Source: Flavobacteriales bacterium (GTDB lineage: Bacteria > Bacteroidota > Bacteroidia > Flavobacteriales > BACL11). From it: a stretch of DNA of 64,000 nucleotides. The stretch spans positions 1 through 64,000 of the forward strand of contig JACNLP010000027.1 of the NCBI GenBank assembly GCA_014381465.1. The letters run 5' to 3'. Below, in pieces: positions 16,435 to 24,013 of this stretch. Below the pieces are notes generated by a model, which saw nothing but the letters and a program-made list of their open reading frames with translations, ran no database searches and was not told where the DNA came from. Position 1 is the stretch's first letter. Each line of letters opens with the position of its first letter. Both the position numbers and the translations under genes were made by a program.

Positions 16435-17153
16435 TTTTTGCAAATTAAGATTAATCTATCAGAAGAAGTAGCGTTAAAATCTTCCAATTTATAGTTGCCA
16501 AAGATATCAATAATTCTTAGCCCTGCATTACTTATAAATGTAGAAAAATCAGCCAAAGTGATTGTCTTTACTTTTTCTTGAAAATGTTGTTTTTCAGTTC
16601 CGTTAATAATTTCAATATCTTTAATAATATGTCCGTTCTCTACTTTCCTTGTAATCTTAAATAGTATATCATCAATACTCTTTTGTTCTTCTAGTACTAA
16701 ATTAGTAATTACCTTTTTCACATTCATAAAATCAATAATCAAAATTCCTTCTAATTTTAAATTACTAGCCATAGCATTTATGGCTTTTTGTTCATCTTTA
16801 GTATCCTCAAAATAACCAAAAGAGGTAAATAAATTAGTAACAACATCAAAGTTGTTTTTTTGATATACCTCACGCATATCGTGTACTGCAAAATTCAGAG
16901 TTGTATTTTTATCTTTTTTGGCAGCACTTATACTGTTAGGCGATAAATCAACCCCAACAACATCCATTCCTTTTTGATTAAAGTATTTTGCATGCCTTCC
17001 TTTTCCACAGGCAATATCAATGAGTTTACTCCCCTTTTTAATCTGTAAGTGAGCAACTAAATTGTCAATAAATGCTTGCGCTTCTTTTTCATCTCTATTT
17101 TTATAGAGGGTATGGTAGTAGAGGGAATCAAACCAGCTTGTAAACCAACTCAT
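16431..17153 (-). CDS. Class I SAM-dependent methyltransferase
   Basis: 240-residue cytosolic methyltransferase of the Rossmann type. Motif I, for binding SAM, is LIDIACGKGRHAKYF at about residues 41-55. The acidic end of strand beta2 is VVGVDLSPNS and the post-II motif NFAVHDMREV. The C-terminal part carries the mixed strands typical of methyltransf_25-like enzymes. Substrate unknown. Its start overlaps the yjbR stop by four bases (ATGA) and its own stop overlaps the ZIP start, so all are translationally coupled. Confidence 0.85.
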   Translation of the reverse strand: MSWFTSWFDSLYYHTLYKNRDEKEAQAFIDNLVAHLQIKKGSKLIDIACGKGRHAKYFNQKGMDVVGVDLSPNSISAAKKDKNTTLNFAVHDMREVYQKNNFDVVTNLFTSFGYFEDTKDEQKAINAMASNLKLEGILIIDFMNVKKVITNLVLEEQKSIDDILFKITRKVENGHIIKDIEIINGTEKQHFQEKVKTITLADFSTFISNAGLRIIDIFGNYKLEDFNATSSDRLILICKK

Positions 17154-17494
17154 AATTGTTCTCTTAATTTTTTAGGCATATTTTTTACCACCAATTTGTA
17201 AGAATCGGCAATCCACTCTTCAATTTGTTTGTCGCTTAAATCCCCAGTAAAACTTACGGAATTCCAATGTTTTTTGTTCATGTGCCAAGCAGGAGTTACT
17301 TCCGTGTGTTCTTCTCTTAAATTTATTGCTTTTTCAGGATCACATTTTAAGTTGCAAAACTCAAACGACATCATATTACAAAGTGCAAACATTTTACCGA
17401 CCACTTTAAATACTAAGGTGTCTTCATCAAAAGGCAATTCTTCTGTTGTTCCTTTGAATGATAAGCAATATTTTCTGAAATGGTCAAGGGTCAT
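17150..17494 (-). CDS. MmcQ/YjbR-family protein
   Basis: 114-residue MmcQ/YjbR-like protein, a small fold (double-wing, CyaY-like) proposed to bind DNA. Family marks are the start MTLDHFRKYCLSFKGTTEEL, the FDEDTLVFKVVGKMFAL block, and the WHMNKKHWNSV segment. Length is standard. It is first gene of the operon and has a -7 box only five bases before its ATG. Its first 19 codons and leader are duplicated at 18406-18556. Function is not established for the family. Confidence 0.9.
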   Translation of the reverse strand: MTLDHFRKYCLSFKGTTEELPFDEDTLVFKVVGKMFALCNMMSFEFCNLKCDPEKAINLREEHTEVTPAWHMNKKHWNSVSFTGDLSDKQIEEWIADSYKLVVKNMPKKLREQL

Positions 17495-17499
17495 AAGGG

Positions 17500-17507
17500 C
17501 AAATATA
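17500..17507 (-). promoter_or_regulatory. -7 box for the yjbR operon
   Basis: Minus strand TATATTTG ends five bases before ATG 17494. The same box is kept in the duplicate at 18470-18477, upstream of the broken yjbR copy. Confidence 0.5.
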
Positions 17508-17555
17508 AGGTCTTTATGTAATTAATTAGAAACTATTTTGATAGATTTTTATAAG

Positions 17556-17586
17556 AACCACACGATACAATCGTGCGGGAGCTAGG
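17556..17586 (+). repeat. REP-like palindrome 1 (forward)
   Basis: The stem CCACACGAT / ATCGTGCGG (17558-17566 and 17570-17578) has a 3-base loop and one mismatch, which becomes a G-U wobble on the other strand. It is followed by GAGCTAGG. The same 31-base unit recurs at 18526 and, inverted, at 19350 and 19421. Confidence 0.85.
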
Positions 17587-17714
17587 TCATAGTTGCAAAT
17601 GTAGTTAAATCAATTTTTTTGGTTATATTTAAAATATTCTTTGTACTTTGAAACGCAAAATTTTAACATCTTAACCAAGCAAATAGGGTAAAAATTTTAA
17701 ATAATAATGAGTTT

Positions 17715-18368
17715 ATGACGATAATCAAGAAAATGAGAAGCAACTGTCCAAGTTGTGGTAAAGTTGTAGAAAAATCAGGTTTTATGAGTTTTAACTATTC
17801 AAATACGAACTTATATTCTGATGGAAATAAGCAGGGAGGAGAGGATTTAGATTTTGCATCACCCATAGTTAGTTGTTTCAATTGTAAAGAGTATTTTTTT
17901 GAGGGAGATATATTTTCTGTATGGTTTAATTCTGTTGATGAATCAGATGAAGAAATAAATGAGTCTGAAGTAGGCTCTATGTATGCTGCAAGGGTTACAG
18001 ATATTTATAAGTTGCTAGAGAGTAAAAATTCAAAATTTATTAAAGATGCTTTTAATTTGTATAAATATATTATTCAATGCTTAAATCAAGTATTTTTGAG
18101 TAATGGCAAACTATATAACTACCAGAAAGAGATTTATTATAATTCTATTGATAGAACTATTGAGATTTTAGAAAGTAAAGAAGTAGTTGGTAAAAGTGAA
18201 AGCTCTAAAATTCTTTTTCTTGCAGAACTTTATAGATACCAAGAGGAGTATGAGAAAAGTTTAGAAATATTAAATACTATTAACAATAGAGAGTATAGAA
18301 ATTTTGTAACTCAACTTAAAGAAGCGTGTAAACAGAAAATTAAGAATTGTATAATTATTAACAAATAA
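17715..18368 (+). CDS. Unrecognised zinc-ribbon protein, cargo of the REP region
   Basis: 217-residue protein of unknown function. The N-terminus has CPSCGK (about residue 11) and CFNCKE (about 55), four cysteines spaced as a zinc ribbon. The remainder is helical, and SKILFLAELYRYQEEYEKSL near the C-terminus looks like one TPR-type helix pair. There is no signal peptide or membrane segment, so it is probably cytosolic. It lies alone on the plus strand, bracketed by the two 150-bp direct repeats and facing away from yjbR. Codon use is AT-rich like its neighbours. No family name is justified. Confidence 0.7.
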   Translation: MTIIKKMRSNCPSCGKVVEKSGFMSFNYSNTNLYSDGNKQGGEDLDFASPIVSCFNCKEYFFEGDIFSVWFNSVDESDEEINESEVGSMYAARVTDIYKLLESKNSKFIKDAFNLYKYIIQCLNQVFLSNGKLYNYQKEIYYNSIDRTIEILESKEVVGKSESSKILFLAELYRYQEEYEKSLEILNTINNREYRNFVTQLKEACKQKIKNCIIINK

Positions 18369-18405
18369 AAATTAATTTAAACTTAAACCCTTTAAGGGCT
18401 AGTCT

Positions 18406-18464
18406 TATTCCTCAGTTGTTCCTTTAAGTGAAAGGCAATATTCTCTGAAATGGTCAAGGGTCAT
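18406..18464 (-). pseudogene. Truncated second copy of the yjbR start
   Basis: From ATG 18464 the minus strand reads MTLDHFREYCLSLKGTTEE and then TAA. It matches the first 19 codons of the intact yjbR at 17494, with two substitutions and several synonymous changes. The leader and REP upstream are nearly identical to the intact gene. It is a fragment, not a functional gene. Confidence 0.85.
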
Positions 18465-18556
18465 AAGGGCAAATATAAGTTCTTTATGTAATTAATTAGA
18501 AACTATTTTGATAGATTTTTATAAGAACCACACGATACAATCGTGCGGGAGCTAGG
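18407..18556. repeat. Copy B of 150-bp duplication
   Basis: Second copy of 17437-17586. The non-coding 76 bases are identical while the coding part has drifted. This suggests either selection or gene conversion on the REP side, or a fragment derived from a related strain's yjbR. Confidence 0.9.
18526..18556 (+). repeat. REP-like palindrome 2 (forward)
   Basis: Identical to palindrome 1 over all 31 bases. With the inverted copy at 19350-19380 it forms inverted ends around the gene at 18598-19346. Confidence 0.85.
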
Positions 18557-18597
18557 ATTTAATTTTCAATAATAATTAAACAATAAAATATAAAAAG

Positions 18598-19346
18598 ATG
18601 AATTTTAGATTAACAAATAAACAGAAGCGAGTATTTATGATATTCATTAGTATTAATTTCATTATACTAATAATAAACCTATTTAGCCTTAGCCCTTCAT
18701 TTAAGTTTACAAAAATTGACAAAGAAGAAAAAGCTAAATATGATCAATTGATGATTGAAAAAAAACTTGCTTTAATAGAAAAAGATAAATTAACTAGTAA
18801 ATATAAAGAATTTAATTCAGATTTTTATTTAATCGAAAAGGAAGGAATATGTAAAACCTTAATGCCAAATTTCAAGTCAAAATCAGGTGGTTTTGATTTT
18901 ACAGAAGTTGATAAGTGGCAACATAAGCAGACTGGAAAATGTGAATATTGTTATGATATTTCAGACTCTCTAAAAAAAGTTTATGATAGATTTATTGAGT
19001 TAGAAGATTTAATTGAAAGACAAGAATGGAAAATTGAAAGAATAGATTTAGAAAAGATTTATAAATGTTATATTTTAACGGATATATATGTAGGAGATCA
19101 ATCTACTAATGATTGGAATTCTAGAGGAAGAAGGAAATTTAATAATATTGATTATTTCATAGAAATAAAACCTAATCAATTTTATCCTTTTGTTAATTTT
19201 GTAAGAGAAGGTAACCTTTTGGGTCGATAAATGAACGGTCTCAAAATGTAATAATAAGAGGTCTATTCCCTGATTATGATTATACAGAGTTTATTGTGTA
19301 CAGTTTATTGTTGCTAGGTATATTTTGGTTCAAGAATAATTGGTAA
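18598..19346 (+). pseudogene. Two-TM membrane protein of unknown function, frameshifted near the 3' end
   Basis: The first frame (18598-19230) encodes a TM helix at about 15-33 (FMIFISINFIILIINLF), a coiled-coil-like region, and a hydrophilic domain with GKCEYCYD. It stops at NLLGR. The adjacent frame continues without a break with SINERSQNVIIRGLFPDYDY and a second TM (FIVYSLLLLGIFWF), ending at TAA 19344-19346. One base added in the T4 run at 19217-19220 joins the frames into 249 residues. The repaired protein would have both ends in the membrane with a large domain between. No family recognised. Bracketed by inverted REP elements. Confidence 0.65.
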
Positions 19347-19349
19347 CTA

Positions 19350-19420
19350 CCCAGCTCCCGCACGATTTTATCGTGTGGTTTTGTAGTTTATCTAATAATA
19401 ATAACATCATTTAATATTCA
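19350..19420 (-). repeat. 71-bp tandem unit 1 with REP palindrome 3 (inverted)
   Basis: The REP occupies 19350-19380 in the opposite orientation to palindromes 1 and 2 (stem CCGCACGAT / ATCGTGTGG, loop TTT). The rest of the unit is a copy of the last codons of the transposase gene. The unit is repeated once at 19421-19491 with few changes. Confidence 0.85.
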
Positions 19421-19491
19421 CCCAGCTCCCGCACGATTTTATCGTGTGGTTTTGTAGTTTATCTAACAATAATAACATTATTTAATATTCC
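19421..19491 (-). repeat. 71-bp tandem unit 2 with REP palindrome 4 (inverted)
   Basis: Same unit as 19350-19420. Here the right half is the real 3' end of the transposase gene (GILNNVIIVR and stop). The array therefore arose by copying the REP together with the adjoining gene end. Confidence 0.85.
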
Positions 19492-20013
19492 TTTTCTACC
19501 GCTATAATCTCCTGCACTACTATATACATAGTCTTCTGCTCTAAAAACAAAACCCGCTTCAACTGGGTTATTATGAATGTAATTAATTTTTTCATCAATC
19601 ACTTTATTACTCCATAATTCAATTGGTTTATTATCATGCCTCCAAAATTGATATTTTTTTACATTGGAACTTTCTTTTCCAGCTTTTAAGAACTCAGATA
19701 ATAACCATTTTTTTCTGCTTTCTTGTGGGTTTTCTTCAATTGCTTTTACGATTGCTTTACTAGTAAACCTTTTCATATCACCAATAAGAAGCTCTGGTTT
19801 ATAAGAATTAACGCTTCTAAAAATAAGATGAATATGATTTGTCATAATACACCAAGCAAAGATCTCCATTCCTTTTTCTTTTTGACAATAATGTAAACTT
19901 TCAATAATGATATTTTTGTATTTATTTCTTGTAAAAACATCAAGCCAATTAACAACTGCAAAGCTTATAAAATAAGTTCCTTCTGGATTATGAAATTTGT
20001 AATTGCGGCTCAT
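19459..20013 (-). CDS. REP-associated tyrosine transposase (RAYT), Y1/IS200-like
   Basis: 184-residue single-domain HUH nuclease. RAYTs nick single-stranded REP hairpins and are thought to spread REP sequences. The HUH metal site is H60-I-H62 in TNHIHLIF. The catalytic tyrosine is most likely Y145 in INYIHNNPVEAGF. The family C-terminus DYVYSSAGDY is present. The gene is flanked on both sides by REP palindromes in opposite orientation: 19421-19451 beyond its 3' end and the 20040-20184 array at its 5' end, the arrangement known for RAYT genes. There is no second transposase and no IS ends, so it is a domesticated or REP-type enzyme rather than a normal insertion sequence. Confidence 0.92.
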   Translation of the reverse strand: MSRNYKFHNPEGTYFISFAVVNWLDVFTRNKYKNIIIESLHYCQKEKGMEIFAWCIMTNHIHLIFRSVNSYKPELLIGDMKRFTSKAIVKAIEENPQESRKKWLLSEFLKAGKESSNVKKYQFWRHDNKPIELWSNKVIDEKINYIHNNPVEAGFVFRAEDYVYSSAGDYSGRKGILNNVIIVR

Positions 20014-20029
20014 TTTTAACTATTTAACT

Positions 20030-20207
20030 TTTTATTGTTCCCACACGATACAATCGTTCGGAAGCATTTTAATAAATGCTAATACTACCTTTTATTGTTC
20101 CCACACGATACAATCGTTCGGAAGCATCTTATAAATGCTTATACTACCTTTTATTGTTCCCACAGGATACAATCGTGCGGAAGCATCTTATAAATGCTAA
20201 TACTACC
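20030..20207. repeat. Three tandem 59-60 bp units with REP palindromes 5-7
   Basis: Units are 20030-20089, 20090-20148 and 20149-20207. Each starts TTTTATTGTTCCC and carries a REP stem (CACACGAT / ATCGTTCG, or CACAGGAT / ATCGTGCG in unit 3). A second short palindrome follows: AGCATTT TAAT AAATGCT in unit 1, with slightly worn versions in units 2 and 3. The last unit overlaps the rlmB stop codon. The array lies upstream of the transposase start. Confidence 0.9.
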
Positions 20208-20955
20208 CTCTCTGCCTTAAGGCTTCATATAAAATAACACCAGTAGCAACCGATACATTTAAGGAAGCAATTTTTCCAGCCATAGGGATTTTTGCTCTCG
20301 CATCACACATTTTTAAAAACTCAGGAGATACTCCATCTTCCTCCGACCCCATAATAATTGCAGTAGGTGGGATGTAGTCCGGCTTATACATATTGTCCTG
20401 TGTTTTTTCAGTACAGCCAACCAATTGTATTCCGCTATCTTTCATGAATTGCAAAGCCAATTTCAAATTCCAAGTACGGCAAACTGTAATTTTATGCAAG
20501 GCTCCAGCTGAGGTTTTTATCGCATCAGCATTAATGGCAGCCGCATTTTGTTCAGGAATTATAATTGCATCTACTCCGGCACATTCGGCAGTACGAGCAA
20601 TCGCCCCAAAGTTTCTTACATCTGTAATTCTATCTAAAACTAAAACAAGAGGATTTTTCCCTTGTTCGTATAAATTTGGGACTACATCCTCAATATTATG
20701 AAAGTCGATAGGGGAGATGAAAGCAAAAACTCCTTGGTGATTTTTTCTTGTCAAACGATTGATTTTCTCTAGAGGAACATGCTTGTAATTTATTCTTTTT
20801 TCACGGACTAATTTCCAGAGTTCAGCAAATAAATCATTGTGCAATCCTTTTTGGATAAATAGTTTGTCAATTGTTTTTCCGGCTTCTACTGCTTCAATTA
20901 TTGGCCTAATACCAAAAATAAAGTTGGCTTTGTCTTTGTCGTCTTTCCTGTTCAT
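20203..20955 (-). CDS. rlmB: 23S rRNA (guanosine-2'-O-)-methyltransferase RlmB-like (TrmH family)
   Basis: SPOUT methyltransferase that by family methylates the 2'-OH of a guanosine in the 23S rRNA peptidyl-transferase loop. The 250-residue protein has an N-terminal substrate domain (FIFGIRPIIEAVEAG). The knot domain has motif 1 DRITDVRNFGAIARTAECAG, motif 2 IIMGSEEDGVSPEF and motif 3 IPMAGKIASLNVSVATGVIL. Its first 50 bases overlap the end of the GWxTD gene. The stop codon lies inside the final REP unit, so insertion of the array just spared the gene. TrmH-family paralogues acting on tRNA are the alternative. Confidence 0.88.
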   Translation of the reverse strand: MNRKDDKDKANFIFGIRPIIEAVEAGKTIDKLFIQKGLHNDLFAELWKLVREKRINYKHVPLEKINRLTRKNHQGVFAFISPIDFHNIEDVVPNLYEQGKNPLVLVLDRITDVRNFGAIARTAECAGVDAIIIPEQNAAAINADAIKTSAGALHKITVCRTWNLKLALQFMKDSGIQLVGCTEKTQDNMYKPDYIPPTAIIMGSEEDGVSPEFLKMCDARAKIPMAGKIASLNVSVATGVILYEALRQRG

Positions 20956-22219
20956 ATATTTTTTCTTTTATGTCAATATCCGAATAAATGTGTCCATCTC
21001 TCCAAGCGTTTTGTGCCGTATTCCAAATGCTTTTAAAATAGACAGAACGATTCAGCTGATAGTCATTATCTGTAAATTTGTTTTCCATTTTTGTAAAAGT
21101 AAAATTTAATGAATAAACATTATTCTTTTCCCCATAAATCCAACTCTCTCCTTGCTCGCTTTGATAAATAATATTTGGCGGCCCAAAGATAATCATTATC
21201 ATGCCTCTATCGGTTTTCCAGCCCGCTTTATATGAGGTGAAAAAAGTATTGGCATTTTCTACTCTTTTGTAAAAAGTGCTGATAATTTTTTTGGCTTGCT
21301 CTTTATCGCCTTTTGTTCTGCCTAGCCAAAATTCATCAATGGCTATTTTTGGGTTTTTGATTTCTTGCAGTTGAAAAAGCTCCTCATTACTGCTAATATA
21401 TTGCAAAGGAGATATCATATCGTTTGCAGTATTTATTTTTGGAAAATCATTTTCAAATGATAAAATACTCATTCCATTTTCAGCTTCTTCCTTGTCTAAA
21501 ATTTGATAAATCCCCTTTTCATTTATTGGTAAAATAAAGAAAGTAGTATCAGTGGTAAGCGAGAAAATATTTGCCGCTTTTATTTTTTTTGATTTTATTT
21601 CACCCACAATAAATGGCGGTTTTGCCAGAGGAAATATTTCTTTATAATATTTTACAAAGATGGTTTTTTGCTTTGTATTGTTTTGGATAAAAAGTGTGTC
21701 CGAAATGTTAAAATAGTTATTAAATTGTAATTGATTTTCCTTATCATAAACCAAAAAATCACCTTTATTGATATTGGTTTTGTCGACAATAATACTATGA
21801 TTTGTTGTGCTTATTTTATGATTGTCTGTTAATTTTATTTTCAGTACATATTTTTCTCCCTCCTTTGTTTGCAAACTTATTTTTTCGTTTATTTCTGCAA
21901 TGGTATCGGTTGCGATATTTTTGCTTATGCTGAAACTATCCACAGCAATATCTTCTCCTTGAAAACACAAAATCCCTGCTAATGAATAGCTAATTTTATT
22001 TTCTTTTTTGCTTGCAGAATAGACACTCAAAAAATCGCCAGTTTTTATTTTACAATAAAGGGTACTTGAAGTTTTACTATCGTTATATACTTTGAATAAT
22101 GGCAGTGTCTTTTTTATACTTTCAGTATAAATAAAAGCACGATTTTGCAGATTATTTTTCTTTCCAAAGGTGCAGGCGCTAAGCAGAAGGATGAAAATGA
22201 AGAATTTACTCCTCATCAT
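20906..22219 (-). CDS. GWxTD domain-containing lipoprotein
   Basis: 437-residue lipoprotein. The lipobox is LSAC at about residue 12 if translation starts at ATG 22219. The C-terminal GWxTD domain, common in Bacteroidota and of unknown role, is seen as AGWKTDRGMIMIIFGPP followed by ESWIYG. The upstream part is beta-rich. An in-frame ATG at 22252 would add residues ahead of the signal sequence and overlap rmuC further, so 22219 is preferred. It overlaps rmuC by 14 bases and rlmB by 50. Likely faces the periplasm or outer membrane. Confidence 0.87.
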   Translation of the reverse strand: MMRSKFFIFILLLSACTFGKKNNLQNRAFIYTESIKKTLPLFKVYNDSKTSSTLYCKIKTGDFLSVYSASKKENKISYSLAGILCFQGEDIAVDSFSISKNIATDTIAEINEKISLQTKEGEKYVLKIKLTDNHKISTTNHSIIVDKTNINKGDFLVYDKENQLQFNNYFNISDTLFIQNNTKQKTIFVKYYKEIFPLAKPPFIVGEIKSKKIKAANIFSLTTDTTFFILPINEKGIYQILDKEEAENGMSILSFENDFPKINTANDMISPLQYISSNEELFQLQEIKNPKIAIDEFWLGRTKGDKEQAKKIISTFYKRVENANTFFTSYKAGWKTDRGMIMIIFGPPNIIYQSEQGESWIYGEKNNVYSLNFTFTKMENKFTDNDYQLNRSVYFKSIWNTAQNAWRDGHIYSDIDIKEKIYEQERRQRQSQLYFWY

Positions 22220-23402
22220 TTTTTTTGTCTTTAAAACTGATTTTTGCATCAATTTCAGGAATTTCTCTAATTTCTATTTCTTTATTAAGTTGAATTCTTT
22301 TGTCAATCAATTCTTGAGTTAATATTTGCTTATTTCTTTTTTCCATAGGTGGGTTTAATTTTTCCGCACCTTCAAATTCTATTACACTTTTTAGTATTTC
22401 TCTAGGTAATTGGTTGCTCGCTTTTTTCAAGGTATCTAAAAATTCTTCAGCAAAGTATTGGTCAATTTGAATTCTTCTTTTTGTTGTATGTGCAAATTTC
22501 CCAATTATTCTGCAAATATCATCTCTTTCTTCAGGACTTAATTTTTCAACCAATTGGAATTCTTGTATTTTTCTTAAACTAATAATAATTGGTTCAATCG
22601 CATCTTTTGTAATTACATATACATTATAGTCTCCCATATTGTAAGTGAATTGCTTAATTGTATGCAATGTGTTTGTTGGAATTACCAAGAATAATTCCTT
22701 TTTTACATCTTTGTGTTTGGCATATTTTTTAAGGTTGTCTGTTTGGTTTTTTATGTAATTTGGGAAATTACTCAAATCATCATTTGATGGGCTTTTGGAG
22801 TCAAAGATTATATATTGTTCTGAAATTTTAACTGTATTGTCAGGTTTGTTTCTGGGATAAGGAAAATCTTCTTGAGGGATGTAAGTTAAAATATGATTTT
22901 TGCAAATCATTTGAATGTGATTCTCTATATCTTTTTCGTGTTCTCCCCATTGTTTTTTCATGCTTTCAAATTGGGCTTCTTTTTCTGCTACTCTTTCATC
23001 ATTTAATCGTTCTTTTTCTTTTTCTAATGATTCTTGTAGCGCATTACTTTTGTCTAGTGATTTTCTTAATGCTTCATTTCTAGCATCCTCCTTATTTTCA
23101 AGTGTTGTTACTTTTGTTTTTAATATGTTTCGTTCTTGTTCTACTGATTTTAAGCGTTCTTCAGCTTGTGTTTTTTCAGTTTTTATTTGCTCAAATGAAC
23201 TCATTTTAGCATTTACAATATCTGTGTTTTGTTCTAAATTATTAATCTTCTCATCTCTTGTTGCTAGGTCTTTTTCTAATTCCGAAATTCTTTTTTTATC
23301 ATCTTCCGTATTGTCATTGGTGACAATCTCTTTTTTCAGGTAAAGAGCAGTAAATCCTCCAATAATTAATATTGCTAAAATAATGTATCCCATGTATTCC
23401 AT
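22206..23402 (-). CDS. rmuC: DNA recombination protein RmuC
   Basis: 398-residue RmuC-like protein. E. coli RmuC limits DNA inversions between short repeats and has a restriction-nuclease-like fold. Here a membrane anchor (about 4-22) is followed by a long coiled coil (about 30-160). The nuclease-like domain is around 195-340, with YIIFDSKSPS carrying the Asp and Lys expected at the active site, and KKELFLVIPTNTLH. The order ung-ldt-rmuC-GWxTD-rlmB on one strand with gaps under 20 bases or overlaps indicates one transcript. Confidence 0.88.
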   Translation of the reverse strand: MEYMGYIILAILIIGGFTALYLKKEIVTNDNTEDDKKRISELEKDLATRDEKINNLEQNTDIVNAKMSSFEQIKTEKTQAEERLKSVEQERNILKTKVTTLENKEDARNEALRKSLDKSNALQESLEKEKERLNDERVAEKEAQFESMKKQWGEHEKDIENHIQMICKNHILTYIPQEDFPYPRNKPDNTVKISEQYIIFDSKSPSNDDLSNFPNYIKNQTDNLKKYAKHKDVKKELFLVIPTNTLHTIKQFTYNMGDYNVYVITKDAIEPIIISLRKIQEFQLVEKLSPEERDDICRIIGKFAHTTKRRIQIDQYFAEEFLDTLKKASNQLPREILKSVIEFEGAEKLNPPMEKRNKQILTQELIDKRIQLNKEIEIREIPEIDAKISFKDKKNDEE

Positions 23403-23419
23403 AAGTATTTTTTTTTAGA

Positions 23420-24013
23420 TTATAAAATGAGCACTAATGTACCGATTTTTACTTTATCAAAGAGTTCAATTACGGCTTTATTTTTCATTCTTATACAGCC
23501 GTGTGAAGCGGGCTTTCCTAATCTTCCTTCTTCTGAGGTGCCATGAATGTAAATGTAGCGTTTGTAGGAATCAATTCCTTCTCCTTTATTTTTACCTTTT
23601 TCTAAACCCTCTAACCAAAGTATTCTACTTGTCACATCATCTGTTTTACTTTTGCTGTCGTCCTTATATATGGTAGCAATTTCTCCATAAAAAACCCTAC
23701 CAATCATTCTGCCATTTATAGGTGTTTCTTCTCCATATTTTTGTTTTACTTTATGTAGGCCAAGAGGCGTTTTGTTGCTTCCTGCTTTGCTTCCTGTCCC
23801 ATATTCAGAGGACGAAATCACAAAGGTTTTTACAATTTTATTTTTTTTAATATGATACATTTTCTGCTTAGCAATACTTACAAACAAAACTTCATCAAAG
23901 CTTTTATTGCATTTGTTTTCAATGTAGTTTTTAGCGGTTTCTATTATCTGCTCTTGTCCAAAACAAGCCAATGCAAAAAATAAAAATGTTATAAGTAAAA
24001 TTCTTTTTATCAT
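23420..24013 (-). CDS. L,D-transpeptidase family protein (YkuD domain)
   Basis: 197-residue exported protein with signal peptide (about 1-19, ending ACFGQ). The YkuD catalytic signature is visible as YIHGTSEEGRLGKPASHGCI, with the nucleophilic Cys in SHGCIR. Enzymes of this family form 3-3 cross-links in peptidoglycan or attach proteins to it. The domain fills most of the protein. ATG 24013 overlaps the ung stop as ATGA and gives a good signal peptide; the longer start at 24022 is not favoured. Act in the periplasm. Confidence 0.88.
   Translation of the reverse strand: MIKRILLITFLFFALACFGQEQIIETAKNYIENKCNKSFDEVLFVSIAKQKMYHIKKNKIVKTFVISSSEYGTGSKAGSNKTPLGLHKVKQKYGEETPINGRMIGRVFYGEIATIYKDDSKSKTDDVTSRILWLEGLEKGKNKGEGIDSYKRYIYIHGTSEEGRLGKPASHGCIRMKNKAVIELFDKVKIGTLVLIL

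Larger units (their letters stand above)
17437..17586. repeat. Copy A of 150-bp duplication (yjbR start, leader and REP)
   Basis: Matches 18407-18556 at an offset of 970 bases. Bases 17511-17586 are identical to 18481-18556. The part inside yjbR differs at about nine of 60 positions. It holds the start of yjbR, its promoter and one REP palindrome. The pair brackets the zinc-ribbon gene at 17715-18368. Confidence 0.9.

Noticed and set aside
19459-20013. Ordinary IS200/IS605 insertion sequence
   Set aside because: No accessory tnpB and no paired subterminal ends are seen; the flanking inverted REPs and the YIHNNP motif indicate a RAYT.
20030-20207. Tandem repeats that could be mistaken for a small CRISPR array
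   Set aside because: The units are continuous copies without unique spacers, each unit holds REP palindromes, and no cas genes are present; the RAYT gene next to it explains them.
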